The notes below the pieces were generated by a model, which was not told the origin of the DNA, did no database searches, and worked only from the letters and a program-made list of their open reading frames with translations. The translations under genes and the position numbers were made by a program. Positions 8,569-23,851 of a stretch of DNA of 64,000 nt are shown here, one piece after another. The first letter of the stretch is position 1; each line of letters starts with the position of its first letter. Source of the stretch: Rhinopithecus roxellana (Eukaryota; Chordata; Mammalia; Primates; Cercopithecidae); assembly GCF_007565055.1 (NCBI RefSeq), contig NC_044557.1:75774595-75838594 (forward strand), written 5' to 3'.

Positions 8569-10924
8569 CAAATAAAAACCTAGAACCTGGCAAATTCATA
8601 CTTTACTTAGAGATCCAAATAAGTGGTTTCTGTAAAATCTGTTCAGAATCTCACTAACATAATCTGAAATTTTAAAGTTAAGCCTTATTTTTATAGCATC
8701 ATGTATTAAAATAAAACTATGTCTTAGATTAAATTAGAGAAGGTCATTAAACTAGAAAAACACTTAAAAGTGATACAGTGATGTACAATGTTAAATGTGG
8801 AAAAAAAAATATCATCTGAGTCCTGAGGCCCGATTCTCCAAAATGTATAGAAATGCAGTGATTTAGAAGATAGTTTTCTCAGGTTTGTGATTTGAGAAGA
8901 ATTGGTTGCATTTCCTAAAAAAGGCTGAGTAAAATGTTTACAAATTATAATTTTTGGAAATTGAGTAATGGTCTAGATTTGGTGCTTTGTTTAATAAAAG
9001 TATTTAATTTGCAAAGAATACATATATTTAAATAAAAAATCACCTCTAAATAGATTAATTATTAATTACCCATCACCTGCAAACATCCACTAGTAGCCAC
9101 TAAGTGAATGGAACATAGCAGTAAGATGTTTTGATGGAGACCAAAGAGTTGAATTTGATAGGTATGAAGAGAGGCCTGTTTTCAGCTAGTATGGGTGTAT
9201 CCAGAGTCAAATGGAGAATATCTAAATTGTGGTGCTGAGGATATTGTAATTTAAGTTAAAGTTATTAAAGAGAGTTGAAGCCTACTCATAAGATTTTCTC
9301 AGATTACTCTTTTGGGATAACATAGTCTTTTAAATATTTTTCAAATTTAAAATATATTACATTTTTGTAGTTTATAATTATGTTTTCCCCATTGTTTAAG
9401 AAGTTTATGCACTAGATTTTTACAGTACACGGAAATTTGCATTGAGTGAAAAAATAAAGCATATGAATATAGAGATAAAATATTCAAGAATTCTTTCAAA
9501 TGTTGCTTGTTAAAACTGCATGTTTAATTTTAGCACAACAAATGTTAATATGCTTACCATCTACTTTTTACCAATTCAATAAATACCAAATACATTCATA
9601 TTTTCTAAAAAAAAAATGCATTTCTTGAGGATAACTGTGCTCTCTCTCACTTTGCATATATTTTTAACATAAAATATTTAACTTTTTAACTTAAAAATAT
9701 ATATAAGTATATATAATATATATTGAAGTTAAAAAGTTAAATATATATTGTTTGTTATATATTTATTCATATGGATATTGATATTGATATTTAATATTTA
9801 TTTTTATATATAATATATAAACTCATGTACTGCAGAAGAGGATATATCCTGTGACATGAAATTCTAAAAGATTGTAAAACATTGTCTTTCATATTCTTAG
9901 GGGAGAAAATATTTTTCTTTTGTAAAATATATGCATTTGTTCAGTCTTGGAAGAAGACTACAAGGGAAAAAAATGCTGTACCTCTTTAATTCTCCCTATA
10001 TTTATCTACTTTTGACCTCTGTCTCAAGAATAAAGCTTAGTACGTTTTAGAGAAACTGGTAAGACAGGTGTCTGCAAAATTTTTATTGACATACTTGGCT
10101 TCAATATATAACCTCATAACATGTACATTAGTTCACAAATATGTATGACTCTTAATATATTATTTATCTAACTCATTCAGGAAAATATAAATTATAAAGA
10201 AAGAAAATCAATATAAGCAAGTGTTCCAATATGCTTTTTACATGCTAATAGATTACTATACACTCTCTAAGGTAGATATCTCCCTTTGGAGACTGCACAA
10301 GCGTATGCTCAGTGAACAAAGTGAATCGAATTGTCCACTATTATATACTTAAATATTTATATTCATATAGAGTGCATTTTATGTTATAGGTAGTGCATAG
10401 AATAAATGTATTTGAATTTAATTCAGTTGGTTAATTAGTACTAAGGAGCAGCACTTTTAAACCTATTGGTAATTCTTTGCAGGATTTATTCCAGGATTCA
10501 GTCTCAAATTTCCTCTATCTTAATTGTGTAAGTTTCCTTAAACACATACACACACACAGGCAGTCATGGGTTCAGATATTATATACATCCTGTACACTTT
10601 TCTCTTGTCAGCTGATTCTGCCTTTACTAAGATTTTTGCAGGGATAGTATCTACAAAATTACCACTCACTCTTTAGCACGAAATAACTAATGCCCAAAGC
10701 TTTAGATTAACATTCATTATTATCCATTTCTGACCTCCCACATTTCTTCCTGAGTTCAGTTAACATCCATAGATAGAGCTAATGCTCTAGCCACAGTGAC
10801 AATGTTATTGTTGTTCAACTTAATAAATCTGCACTTTTGCTCAGCTGTTTTTTTCCTCACATTATTCTTTTTTCCATTCTTCTCTTCTTCAGTGCTAGCT
10901 CAAATTCCACACTATCAGAAATCA
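8569..10924. other. Unassigned AT-rich DNA
   Basis: About 2.4 kb without a recognisable gene or repeat. It contains a 19-bp perfect inverted repeat at 9674-9692 and 9726-9744 within a TA-rich zone, and a short (CA)n at about 10540-10557. Confidence 0.5.
9674..9744. repeat. AT-rich inverted repeat (19-bp arms)
   Basis: Left arm atatttaactttttaactt (9674-9692) is the exact reverse complement of 9726-9744. The 33-base loop is nearly all A/T. It could form a hairpin or cruciform. Confidence 0.8.
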
Positions 10925-12010
10925 GATATCCTGCATTGATTCTTATTTTCTTTTTGTAAAACTATTTTCGTTTTGTTTAAATATACATAACATGGAATTT
11001 GCCATTTTAACATTTTTTTATTTTTATTTTTGAGACCGAGTCTTGCTCTGTCGCCCAGGAGCCATGGCGTGCAGTGGCGCCATCTCTGCCCACTACAAGC
11101 TCCGCCTCCCGGGTTCAAGCAGTTCTCCCGCCTCAGGCTCCAAGGTAGCTGGGATGATAGGCATGCGCCACCACGCCCAGATAATTTTTGTATTTTTAGT
11201 AGAGACGGGGTTTCACCATGTTGGTTAGGCTGATCTTGATCTCCTGAACTCGTGATCCACCCGCCTCAGCCTCCCAAAGTGCTGGGATCACAGGCGTGAG
11301 CCACCGCGCCCTGCCTATTTTAACCATTTTTAAGAGTACAATTCAGTGGCGTTAAGTGTATTGACATTCTTGTGCAATCACCATCATCACTATCTTTTTT
11401 TTTTTTTATCATCCACAACTGAAACTCTGTGCCCATTAGACAATAACTCTGTTATCTTTTCTACCATCCCCATGTAGCCACTATTATACTTTCTGTCTCT
11501 ATGAATGAAATTGTTCTGGGTACCTCATATAAATGAAATCACATATTATTTATCCTTTTTGCACCTAGCATATCACTTAACGTATGTTGTCAAGGTTCAT
11601 ATCTGCAGTAGCATATATCAGAATCTGATTCCCTTTTAAGGCTGAGTAATATTCTATTTTGCAAATATACCACATTTTGTTTATCCATTCATCTGTTGAT
11701 TGACACTTGGGTTATTTCCACATTTCGGGTATTGTGAGTAATGCTGCCATGAAATACTGATGTACAAATCACTGGTCGTTTCTGTTTTCAATTGTAAGTA
11801 TTTACCTAAAAGTGGAAAATTTAGATCATAGGGTAACTCTGTAATTCTTTTAAGAAATGATCATACTGTTTTCCACAGCAGCTGCACATTTTACATCTGC
11901 ACTCACCGGCAATGCACAAAGGTTCCAATTTCTCCACATCCCCATCAGCACTTGCTATCTCTTCTTCTTTTAAAAAATAGACTAGCTGTCCTAATGGGTA
12001 TAAGTGAGAA
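10925..12010 (-). mobile_element. Old L1 (L1M) fragment, interrupted by an Alu
   Basis: Antisense L1M signatures include gtacaattcagtggcgttaa, caatcaccatcatcactatc, gctgagtaatattctatttt and gtttatccattcatctgttg. The piece covers the late ORF2 and 3' UTR part of an old L1 in minus orientation. The AluY at 11012-11313 splits it. Frames are destroyed. Confidence 0.75.
11012..11313 (-). mobile_element. AluY-like element
   Basis: A full-length Alu in antisense, from a T-rich tail to the complement of the left-arm start (gcgtgagccaccgcgccctg). The AluY-type phrase gatctcctgaactcgtgatc is present. The flanks share attttaac(c)att (about 11003 and 11317), a probable target-site duplication inside the older L1. 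Confidence 0.9.
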
Positions 12011-13337
12011 ACAATGGATACTTCCTTAAAGAAACAACTTAAAATAACACTTCCATCTTCTTATATCACAATTATTCATTTATGTTTTTAATAATATATT
12101 GTAGTTGGTCTGGAGTTAATTTCGCACTTTTCTGCCTGTCTGAATCTGTTAAAATATTTGGGAGAGTTAGGATTATGCTTAGACTTACTCTCTCCCTCTG
12201 CACACCACATTTTTATAATAAACACTTGATATATGTTCATAGGATATTCACTATATTTCTACATTATCCATTTTAAATTGGGCTTATTTGACACTTGAAA
12301 ATGTTAGGCAATATATTGTGATACAGTTGACAGAATTTCTTTAAAATCACATTATTTCTGCTCATTATTCTGACTCATGCAAGCACTTTAACCTTCTATA
12401 CAATTTTAGATTTCCTTATAAATGGCATGTATTGATTAATTTTATCATTGTCGGGACATTTATAATATTTGTAGGTACATGAGTTTAACTGCTTACTATT
12501 TTGTCAATATTACTATCTACCTACATTTGTATGATGAAGGCACTTTACATGCACTAATTAAAATTTAAAATATCTCTCTAAGTAAGTATATGTTGCTTAA
12601 CCTTTTTAAAATATCATGTATCTTAATAAATTTTCCCTGAGACTTCTATTCACACTCTCCCTCATATTTAAAATTCTAACAGGGTTCTTTGAAATCTATA
12701 AAAAGATAAATTATAAATGGCTCATTAGATCTTCTTTGGCAGTAAGAAACCTAATATAGGATTGAAAATGTGGATGAAACAGAGCACTTAGGACCATGTG
12801 CTCACTGGCTCTGACAGACATAAGAAAGGCCAAATTTAAAGCTTCCCCTTAAGTCAGTATGTTGACTGAATGCTATAATGGTGCAGACTAATCTTTAGTT
12901 TACATCACTCTATCAAAATCCACTTGGAATGAGATTTACATAACTAAAACCGTAACTTATATAAAAGCTATATTTAAAAACAAAAGTTATATTAAACAGT
13001 ATAATGCTACTTTTCTTGAAGGTTCTAAATGTTTCCAGAACGGCATTATTTTAACAGTGTGCTCACTGTAATATATGACAAAGGAAAATGAATTCATTAT
13101 AGAAGAATATTGAGCCACAATTTCTATGTTAATAAATGGCTGATAGGTCATTACTGTGAGCAAATTAGAGGAAAGATTAAATAGTCAGTTTGTCAATTTT
13201 AAGGATGGCCAAATGCAAAAAAAAAAAATACAAATAAAAATTAAATAAAATAAAAATTATTGAGACTGAAGTTCACATTTAGAAATCCTGGAGGTTAAAC
13301 ATACATATGGTTAACCATATGTTAACCATATAGAAAC
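12011..13337. other. Unassigned AT-rich DNA
   Basis: No gene or recognisable repeat. It includes A-rich stretches at 13218-13260 and a perfect 20-bp palindrome at 13303-13322. Confidence 0.5.
13303..13322. repeat. 20-bp perfect palindrome
   Basis: acatatggttaaccatatgt equals its own reverse complement. The unit gttaaccatat is repeated directly after it, up to 13332. Confidence 0.85.
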
Positions 13338-13346
13338 ACAACAAAT

Positions 13347-13641
13347 TGGCCTGGCTCGGTGGCTCAGGGCTGTAATCCCAGCACTTTGGAAGGCCAAGGT
13401 GGGCGGATCACCTGAGGTCAGAAGTCGGAGACCAGCCTGGCCAACATGCTGAAACCCTGTCTCTACTAAAAATACAAAAATTTTCTGAGTGTGTTGACAG
13501 GCGCCTGTAATCCCAGGTACTTGGGAGGGAGGCTGAGGCAGGAGAATTGCTTGAACCTGGGAGGTGGAGGTTGCAGTGAGCAGAGATGGAGCCACTGCCC
13601 TCCAGCCTGGGCACTAGAGTGAGACTTCATCTCAAAAAAAA

Positions 13642-13672
<31 letters not shown>

Positions 13673-13687
13673 GACAAGGAAATAAAT
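13347..13687 (+). mobile_element. AluS element
   Basis: A full-length dimeric Alu with a long A-rich, GAAAA-patterned tail. The phrase aggtcagaagtcggagacca fits AluS rather than AluY. The duplication acaacaaat at 13338-13346 and 13688-13696 flanks it. Confidence 0.9.
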
Positions 13688-14018
13688 ACAACAAATGTTT
13701 CCATTTGACAACATTGATTAGGTTGAATTGATGTTTTTATAGTTAACTCTAAAATGTAACAGAATTACACTCTGCACTTGCAGCTTCAAGGAACTAGGTA
13801 ATCATTCTCATTCATGGATAGATAGATGAGAAAACGTAAACAAATTTTCAGCTGTACATGATGAAAATTATGAATTGAATGTTTTTAAATAAGTTTAAAA
13901 GGTAAAACTAAAACTGAAACCTTTTGAAGAAAACATAGCAGTATATATCCATGACCTTAGATTAGGCAATACCTTCTTAGGTACAAGACAGACACATACA
14001 AACATACATTTGGTACTA

Positions 14019-14096
14019 TTAGGTTGGTGCAAGAAAATGATTGTGGTTTTTGTCATTACCTGGGCAAAAGTGGCAGTTACTTTTGCACCAATGTAA
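14019..14096. mobile_element. MADE1 miniature mariner element
   Basis: ttaggttggtgcaa at the left and ttgcaccaatgtaa at the right are terminal inverted repeats. The 78-bp length and the central ggtttttgtcatta match MADE1, a short non-autonomous relative of Hsmar1 in primates. The terminal repeats and the two halves pair into a hairpin. Several mir-548 family precursors come from such copies, so a small RNA is possible but not shown. Confidence 0.9.
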
Positions 14097-14121
14097 TCCA
14101 AACAATACAATTAAGAAAGTG

Positions 14122-14462
14122 AGTCTGGGTGTGGTGACTCATACATGTAGTCCCAGCAATTTGGGAGGTCGAGGAGGGAGGATCCCTCGAAACCAGTAAT
14201 TCAGGACCAGCCAAGGCAACACAGCAAAATATTGTTGCCACACACACACAAATACAAATGAAATTAGCTAGGCGTGGTGATACATGCCTGTAGGCCTGGA
14301 GTCCCGGCTACTTGGGAGGCTAAAGTAGAAGGATTTCATGAGCCCAGGAGGTCGAGGCTGCAGCGAGCTATGATTGTAACGCACCTCTGCACTCCAGCCT
14401 TAGCGACAGAAGGAAGACCCTGTCTCAAACAAAAAAAAAAAAAAAAAAAGAAAGAAAAAAAG
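14122..14462 (+). mobile_element. AluJ element
   Basis: An old, diverged full-length Alu with gtggtgactcatacatgtag, a CA-rich middle linker (14239-14252) and ggtcgaggctgcagcgagct, typical of AluJ. It ends in an A-rich tail with GAAA interruptions. Confidence 0.85.
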
Positions 14463-14573
14463 TAAAAAGACTACATGTAGAATGAGAAAATATTTGTGAC
14501 TCATGTGTTTGATACTGAATTTGTTCCCAGTATCAATAAATAATTGTTGCAATTCAATAATAAAAACAATTAA

Positions 14574-16299
<1,726 letters not shown>

Positions 16300-17190
16300 C
16301 AATTAAATTGGGCAGCAGATTTAAACATTTATTCCAAAAATGTACAAATACCCAATAAAAATATAATAAGATTCACTATATCAGTAGTCATTAGGGAAAT
16401 GCAAATTAAAACCATGAAAAGATACTACTTCATGCCTGCTACATGTCTATAACAAAAAGATAGATAATAACAAGTGTTGACAAGAATGTGGAGAAATTAT
16501 ATTTCATTTCTCATACCATACTTTGCTGGTAGGAATGTAATACAGCTGCTTTAGAAAGTTTAATGATCACTTAAAATATTAACATATACATAACACATGA
16601 CCAAGCCATCCCACTCCTACTGTATACCTAAGAGAAATAAATATATACGTCTGCGCATACATATATGTGCAAAATCTTATATATGAATATTCATAAAATA
16701 TTTATTATTCATAATAGTCCAAACCAGAAACAACCAAAATGTCCATCAACTGAAGAATAATAGCATAAGTAAAAAGTGTTACTTTTATGCAATAGAATAT
16801 GTGACTATAAAAGGAAGTACTGATACATGGTACAACATGGATAATACTTGAAACATTATGGTAAATGAAATAAACCAATTACAAAGTAACCCATATTGTA
16901 TTATTCATTTATGTGAAGTGCACAGAATGGATAAATATATGTAGAGACAAAGGGTAATTTCATGGTTTCTGTGGCACTGACAAAACGGGGTTTGGGGAAG
17001 TGACTACTCATGAGTAAGAAATGGGTAAGGGGTTTCTTTTTGGGGGTGAATGTACTAACAAGAAATTACATTGATGGTAGTAAAACTATATATACACATA
17101 TATAATATAGATTTATAAATATATACCATATATTCATATATGGTATATTAATTATATCTCAATAATTCTGTTAATAATTATAAAAAGAAA

Positions 17191-17609
17191 ACATATTTAA
17201 CTACAATTTAAAATAGTGAAAGCAGGAATATAATATAGAGAACACGAATTGCATTGTTATACAGAATTCAATATACTACTTCTTTTTGGAAATTATAAAT
17301 TTGCAAATAAGTTATATATATTGCAATGCAGTCAAGTTGAAAGCTCCAGACAGATTTTTAAGACTCGGAAAAAAGTAAAATGATATGTCAATTAACAGAA
17401 GATATAATAAAGAGCGTAGGTTAGCACAGAGCTGACCTTGTGGCAGGAACACAGTCACTGAATGACAAAAATCGGTGTCTGTTCTGTATCACTCTTGTGA
17501 TTGAACACTTGCCCTCAATATAAAAGTTCAGAGAAAACTAATTTTACTTTAAATTTTTCTAATAATTCTGGTTAGAACTTGCAATCAATATACACTAAAT
17601 CTGAGGTTC
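17191..17609. other. Unassigned AT-rich DNA
   Basis: No feature recognised beyond AT-rich composition. Confidence 0.5.
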
Positions 17610-17730
17610 CTTATGTAAAACTCTAATAGTAAAAGCTACCTAGAAGTTGTAGTAAAGATTAAGAGGATAAATCCTGTGAAGTGTTTAGCATAGTGTTGGG
17701 CTTTATACAAAGCAACTACTTCTAGGTTGC
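17610..17730 (+). repeat. Possible MIR fragment
   Basis: The order aaagattaagaggataaat, gtgaagtgtttagcatagtg and gctttatacaaagcaactac follows the MIR consensus pattern of a 'gattaaatgagata..' phrase and then 'agcacttagcacagtgcctgg'. Divergence is high. Confidence 0.5.
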
Positions 17731-20700
17731 ACCGACTGATGATGCTAAAGCTTGTAATTTTTCAAGATCTTGTTAATTAACTGTCAGATATTTTCTATTA
17801 ACTGTCAGATACTTTTTGAGGGCCTATTGTTTACCACAGACAGTGCCAACCATAGCTGACAACCTCATGAAATTTAGTCTGGTAAAAGCAGACAGACATT
17901 AGTCAAAAAGTACACAAATAATTGGTAATTATAATTGTCATCAGATTTTTAAATGTCAAGCACTGAAGTGATAAGATACAGTAAAATCCTTTGGTTTAGG
18001 GCAGTGAGACTTTTCTTGACATACTGGCATTAAGCTGAAGTTTAGGAAATGTGTAGGAAGTACCAGATAGATATGGAAAAAAGCATTCCAGGTAGAGGAA
18101 AGAGCATGTCACCTCTCTGTTGTAGAAACATAAGGAACACTAAGAAATGAAGTCAGTTCAAGTTTTGATTAATGTGTTCCTCTTGATTAAGTAATCTTTT
18201 CCTTCTATGTTGAAAAATCACATAATAAATATTGGTGGAGATCACAATTAAAGGAGGGTTTTTTGTAGCTTTTAAAAACATAGCATTTAATTGCATAACT
18301 ATATTATACAAACGTTATGAAATACTCTCCAGCTGCTATTGTTATAAGTTAAAATATAATGACTCTTATAGAACTATATCATTTATTTGAGAAAAGCAAA
18401 TTAAAAAATAAATATGAATAGCACGAAATGTATTATTTTCTCTCACTGTCTCATATATAGATAGGTAGACATAGATGTAGGTGAATGATAAAGTACAAGT
18501 ATATATATGTATGTACATTTATATGTCAAATATATCTACATATATACCTACATGTACGTGCCAACAGCTATCTATATGCATATGCAAAATATGTTCTTAT
18601 ATCTGTATAGGTTTTTCTAAAAGAAGCAGAAAACAATGAACCATCATGATCCTTAGGGACTGGTTTGAGGACGAAAGTACACAGTGATAATTTTGGTTTT
18701 ATGCAATCACGTTTAAATTTTTACCAAGGTCTTCTGTATTATATGTTGTAAATTAGCAATCCTTCTGCCTATTTCTAAATACATAACCTAGTCCTCTACT
18801 ATCAATTTCTTAATATCACAACTTTTAAGCAATAATAACAAATATACAAATTTGGTTACACAACAAAGAATGTCTCTAAAGTAAAACACATAACTGAAGG
18901 GTTTTTAACTAAAGAAGAAATTCTGTAATAATATTAATCTTTTAAGCAATAGTTCCTGTGAGTTCAAATATATAACATAGCCATGTCTCAATAAAGTAAT
19001 AAATCATGTGAATTGAGAACCTACTTAAGACTGATTTGGCCTTTTAAGAATGCTGCTCTCTGCTCCTGTTTTTCAAATAGGTTACAGTGTTTGTAAAATG
19101 ATGTAAAACAATAAACACATAAGACAACCAAAACTTCAAAAATTATTTTTGTGTTAAACAATGTAAATAATCAAAGATTTTAATTATTTAAAAAGTCTTA
19201 ATGAAATCAAAGTTGGACATTAAAGGAAACAAAAATTGGAAATGTAATAAAGAAGAAAACCATTTCTAATGAGGAAAATGGAAGTAGCACACATGCCGAG
19301 TTTGAAATTCACATTCTCACTAAGGAAACAGAGCACTATCTACTCTCAAACAATATGAGTCAAGATGGACTGGTCAAGTTATGGAGGACCTTGATTGCTC
19401 TGACTGAGAAAGCAGACTGCCATCCTTTAAGAAGTGGAAAGGTATAGGTTGATTTTCAGTAAGTTAGCAATATGCTGGAAGTGGTATTTAAAAAAATGTG
19501 CTATAAATTGAATAATTGAACTCTCTTTTTCATTGGCTTCTAAGCTATCATCCATCAAAATGTAGTTTCAGAGGGAAAAAGCTTATGCAGTTAACATAGT
19601 TAGTTAAGTGAACCAAAATGCCTAATTTGGAAAATTGAACTATCATCAGGATTATTGTGGATGACTGTCAGCAGTGGGTATGATGGAAACTATGAGGCAG
19701 AATGAATTATTCTTCTCTGACTGAGGGGTAGAAGTTAGGCACAGGAAGATTAGAAAAGCTGAAAAACAGAAAACGAAAAACAGAAAAAGCAGAGCGGTAG
19801 ACTAAGTCATGCCACATGAAGTGCATCAGAAGTCAGACAAATAGACAAGCACCAAAAGGACATTCCTACCAAATGGAGTCGATACACAGGGAGGAAAATA
19901 AGTAAACAGGCAGGAATTTGATTAATTTGTTGAAACTAGAAGACAAGGAAATTCATTATAGTTACTCGATTGCCTAAGGCTTTGCTGGAGAAGCAACTCT
20001 TCATCTCTATCATGTAAGTAAATAACTTTTTAGATTGGACAATCTTAGGTCACCTGGGAATTAAGTAAATGCAGATTTGCCTGAAGTGGTGCAAACCCAA
20101 GGCAACTTTTGGGACTAGCCATCTTTGTCAAGCATTCTCTGTCCTACAGTGAAATAGAAATTTGTAAAATTACTTAAGTTCAGGAAAACAAAATGTTTAT
20201 ATAGAAAAAAATTGTCTATACTCTCAGACATTTTCATGTCTGGTTAATTTTTATTTGGAATGATTAGAACATCTGTAAGTTATAAATGTCTTTCCCATGA
20301 TAAAATGGTACTTTAAGAAATGAAAAAATAATTTTTAACTTTGAAAATATCAAAGAATATCAAATTAATTACTGCTAACTAGAAAAGTATGCAAGGCTTA
20401 AAATAAAGAAGCCACATTCACATTGGCTACACTAAGAAATGTCATTTGCAAAGTGAGGTTTAATCTGTTGCTGAATTCTCATTATATGTGATAATTAGTA
20501 AGAATGGATTCTGCTATAGCACTTTCCAACTTCAAAGCTCTCTATAAACATTAAGTAGGAGTCAATAAAGTCATATAGGCAAATTTAGCTAGGAAATAAT
20601 GCAAAATAGATTAGATCGAAGAAGTTATCTGTAATGAATATTAACTCTAGGCCAGTGTCTACAATGGCCAGGATTATTGGGGCTTCATTAACTCTTTAAG

Positions 20701-23700
20701 ATCATATGATTTTTTTGGCTCATAATTGAAATATTTCAGTTATATGAATTATTCATTGTATTTCCTTATAGCTCATTAGTTTAAAAAATACACAGTAAAT
20801 GTACTTTCCAAATAGCAGAATTTAACACCAGGGAAATAATGTGACTTTAATTTAGAGTAGCTTCCAAAGAATTGTAGACACATACCTTTCTGAAAATATA
20901 CCCAACATGCTAGCTAAAGGAAAACATTATGAAAGAACAAAAATATTTCAAAAATATTAGTTTTTTAAAACTTTAGTTTATTTATTTATTTACATATTGG
21001 AATACAGCATTTAGAATACTATACAGATACAAAGTGTATTTATGGAATGAATGATTAGATCCCTAAAACAATAATTCTACCATTAACTCAGAAGATACTT
21101 TTTTTAATGTTTTAGGGCAAAAATAACCTTAATTACTTAAATAATATAAAAATAAAACTGCTAGTGCATATCTCTGTAATGAAAGATTTATACGTTTCAT
21201 AATATTCTGAATCTGTTTTGACATTGTAAATTCAGCGGTTTGGAAATTGATTTGAAATGTTTTGTTCGATAATCATCCTTACATAATATCAATTGGTATC
21301 TTTGATTTTCTTCTGCATACATCACGTATAATCTCTCCACTAGAAACATAGTGGTTTATATAATTAGTAAATTATGCAATCAATATTTAGTAGACATACT
21401 CAATAACCATGGTTACATAAATAAGAAAAAAATACTATGAGATTTAATGTCAATTGGGTATATGTTATAATTCTGTATAAAAGTAGCACATATAATAAAA
21501 TATTTAAGAATATAAATTAATTCACTTGATTATGAGTTTAGGTTTCAACAGAGTAGTAAGTCTTTGGCATTTGCAAGAGATATATACTGAGACTTTCTAA
21601 AATTCCTATGTTTTCCACTAGTACTAAAACAAATGCTTATGAGTTTTCTTAGGTACTTCATGGGATTTTCAGTAATGTGATTATATGCGTTAAATGAAAC
21701 TAATAAAACCACATGGTTATCATGAGTGACCAGATTTACTTACTTGTCCCATGACACTTACAAATGCATCAAGCTTTCAGTAAAAATATTTCAAATTCTG
21801 GTAATTTGCATTCCCTTTCATTATTGGCATTTTTCCTTATATTTTTAGCAAAGTCAAGTCTTTTATATATTCATATATACATGTACACTTAAACATAAAT
21901 TAAAAGTACATATATAATTATTTTGGTGAGGTTGAGTTTTTGAATTGAGAGGCATTCAAACTGAGGAGCCATGATTTCTAAAGAGCAGGAAAAAAATATC
22001 TGCCATGTTTCACACACAAAAACAAAAACATACCCATTGTGACAGCAAAAATACTCTGAAGTACATCTTTATAATTTTTATATTTTTTTCACACATTAAC
22101 TCAATAAATGACATGTGGTGGGTGATATGGACATTTAGTTGGCTGGAACACAGAAGATGGTCTGGAATGGAATAAGTAATGAGATTGAAATATTTGTTAG
22201 AATTTACAATATAAAAACAATGGAAAAATGTATGTGAAAATGAAAATATGTGTATACACACATTTTTGATGTTTTAGGCTTGAGATTATCTCAAATTCAC
22301 AGATAAGAAATTTCCTATGCTCAAGTATGAATTTGGTTGTAAATAAAGAAAAAGGATGACATAAAAATAAGATTTTAAAAATCTCCAATTCTGTTGTTTA
22401 CATTTCATCATACTGCACTTCTGACAAGTTATAGGGACTAATAATATATTTGTAATTATATGCAAAACACCTTGGATTTTAAGCAGCACATGATATGGTA
22501 TCCATACTAGGTCTCAAAGATATTATATGTTATAATATGGTCAAATAATATTGAAAGATACTATGACATAAATATGTGGATTGGTTTTAAAAATGATGAC
22601 AGTATTTCTACCTAAGATACTTCAGTTATTGACGAGAGAATGAAAATCATAAAATATATAAAAGTTAATAAAATAAAGAAAAAGAAAGGGATAGATACAT
22701 TAAAAATTAGCCAAGGTGGTTGTTGAGGTATAGAGAGTAACATACTTGTCAAAAATATTTACAAATCTGATTTTCCAAAAGAAATAGAGAACACTAAAAA
22801 TGATGCTAATAGGGAAAGTGGGAAGTGGTTCCTATAAAGACACATATTTAAATAAGCTTGATTTATAGTATGTTACAGCTTATTTCTTAATAAAATATCC
22901 AGATAGCCCCTTTCCATTTTAATATATATTTAAGACTATAAAATGTGGAAATGTTAAGATTTAGGTTTGGAAATTTCCTTTCTTTTTCAGGTTGTAGAGT
23001 GATAATGATGAAGTCAAATGAGAAAAAAAGAGATGATGATTAATGTAATGTTTACTTTTCTTTGGTTTCTTTTAAGCTGATTTGGAGAATTACCAAGTGA
23101 TTGAAGGTGAAAGAGAAAGAATGAGAAACAAAAAAGGAAGTAGAAGTGTTTTAAAATACAATTTTTAAAACTCCAATTACAAAACTGATTACATTGAACA
23201 TTAGTCTTGACCTCACAGCTTTCCATTTAATTAAATCATAAAATTTATCAAAATCAGAATGATCACCTGCAAAATTTAATCAGTGATCACATCATCAAAG
23301 CTACTGAATACCATTTAGAATTCCATTTTTCAGGACTGATGGTTGACACCTACAGATTAAAATGAGTATTCCTTTTACTGTGATCCAATTCAAACAAAGG
23401 CTTTATGAGATTTTATTTGAAAATATCATTTTGGAAGGAAAGTTAAATGAAAATTGTATTACAAAATTTGCATGAAAAAGTACAAAAAAGAAAGAAGGTA
23501 GAGTCTAGATGATGAGTGTGGCTTAATAGGGACACCAATGACCCAACTAGGAAACCCAACAGCCTTATAAGAAGCTTAAGAATAGGAACTGTTGTCTTTT
23601 TAATGTCAGTATCACAAATACCTCATCTAATACCTGAACAACAGTAGATAATCAATAAGCATTTACTAATATAATTGGATTCATGAAAATAATAATGATG

Positions 23701-23851
23701 ACACAGTTTGTTTAACTACTGCGATTGGAAAATTTATATTTTCCACCAATTTGCAGATGTGTTTGATCATAAATTTTTAATCTCCTTAATATACTTAGTA
23801 TTCTTATGGTGAAAATATACGTCTTGGAATATATCTCCACTGATGCCTCTG
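17731..23851. other. Long unassigned AT-rich region
   Basis: About 6.1 kb with no convincing gene. At 17815-18135 the phrases acagacagtgccaacc and gcattccaggtagaggaaag hint at an ancient mammalian repeat. At 23595-23690 the phrase gtagataatcaataagcatt is MIR- or L2-like. TA/GTAT-rich simple tracts lie at 18455-18600. Open frames here are short and compositionally random. Confidence 0.45.
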
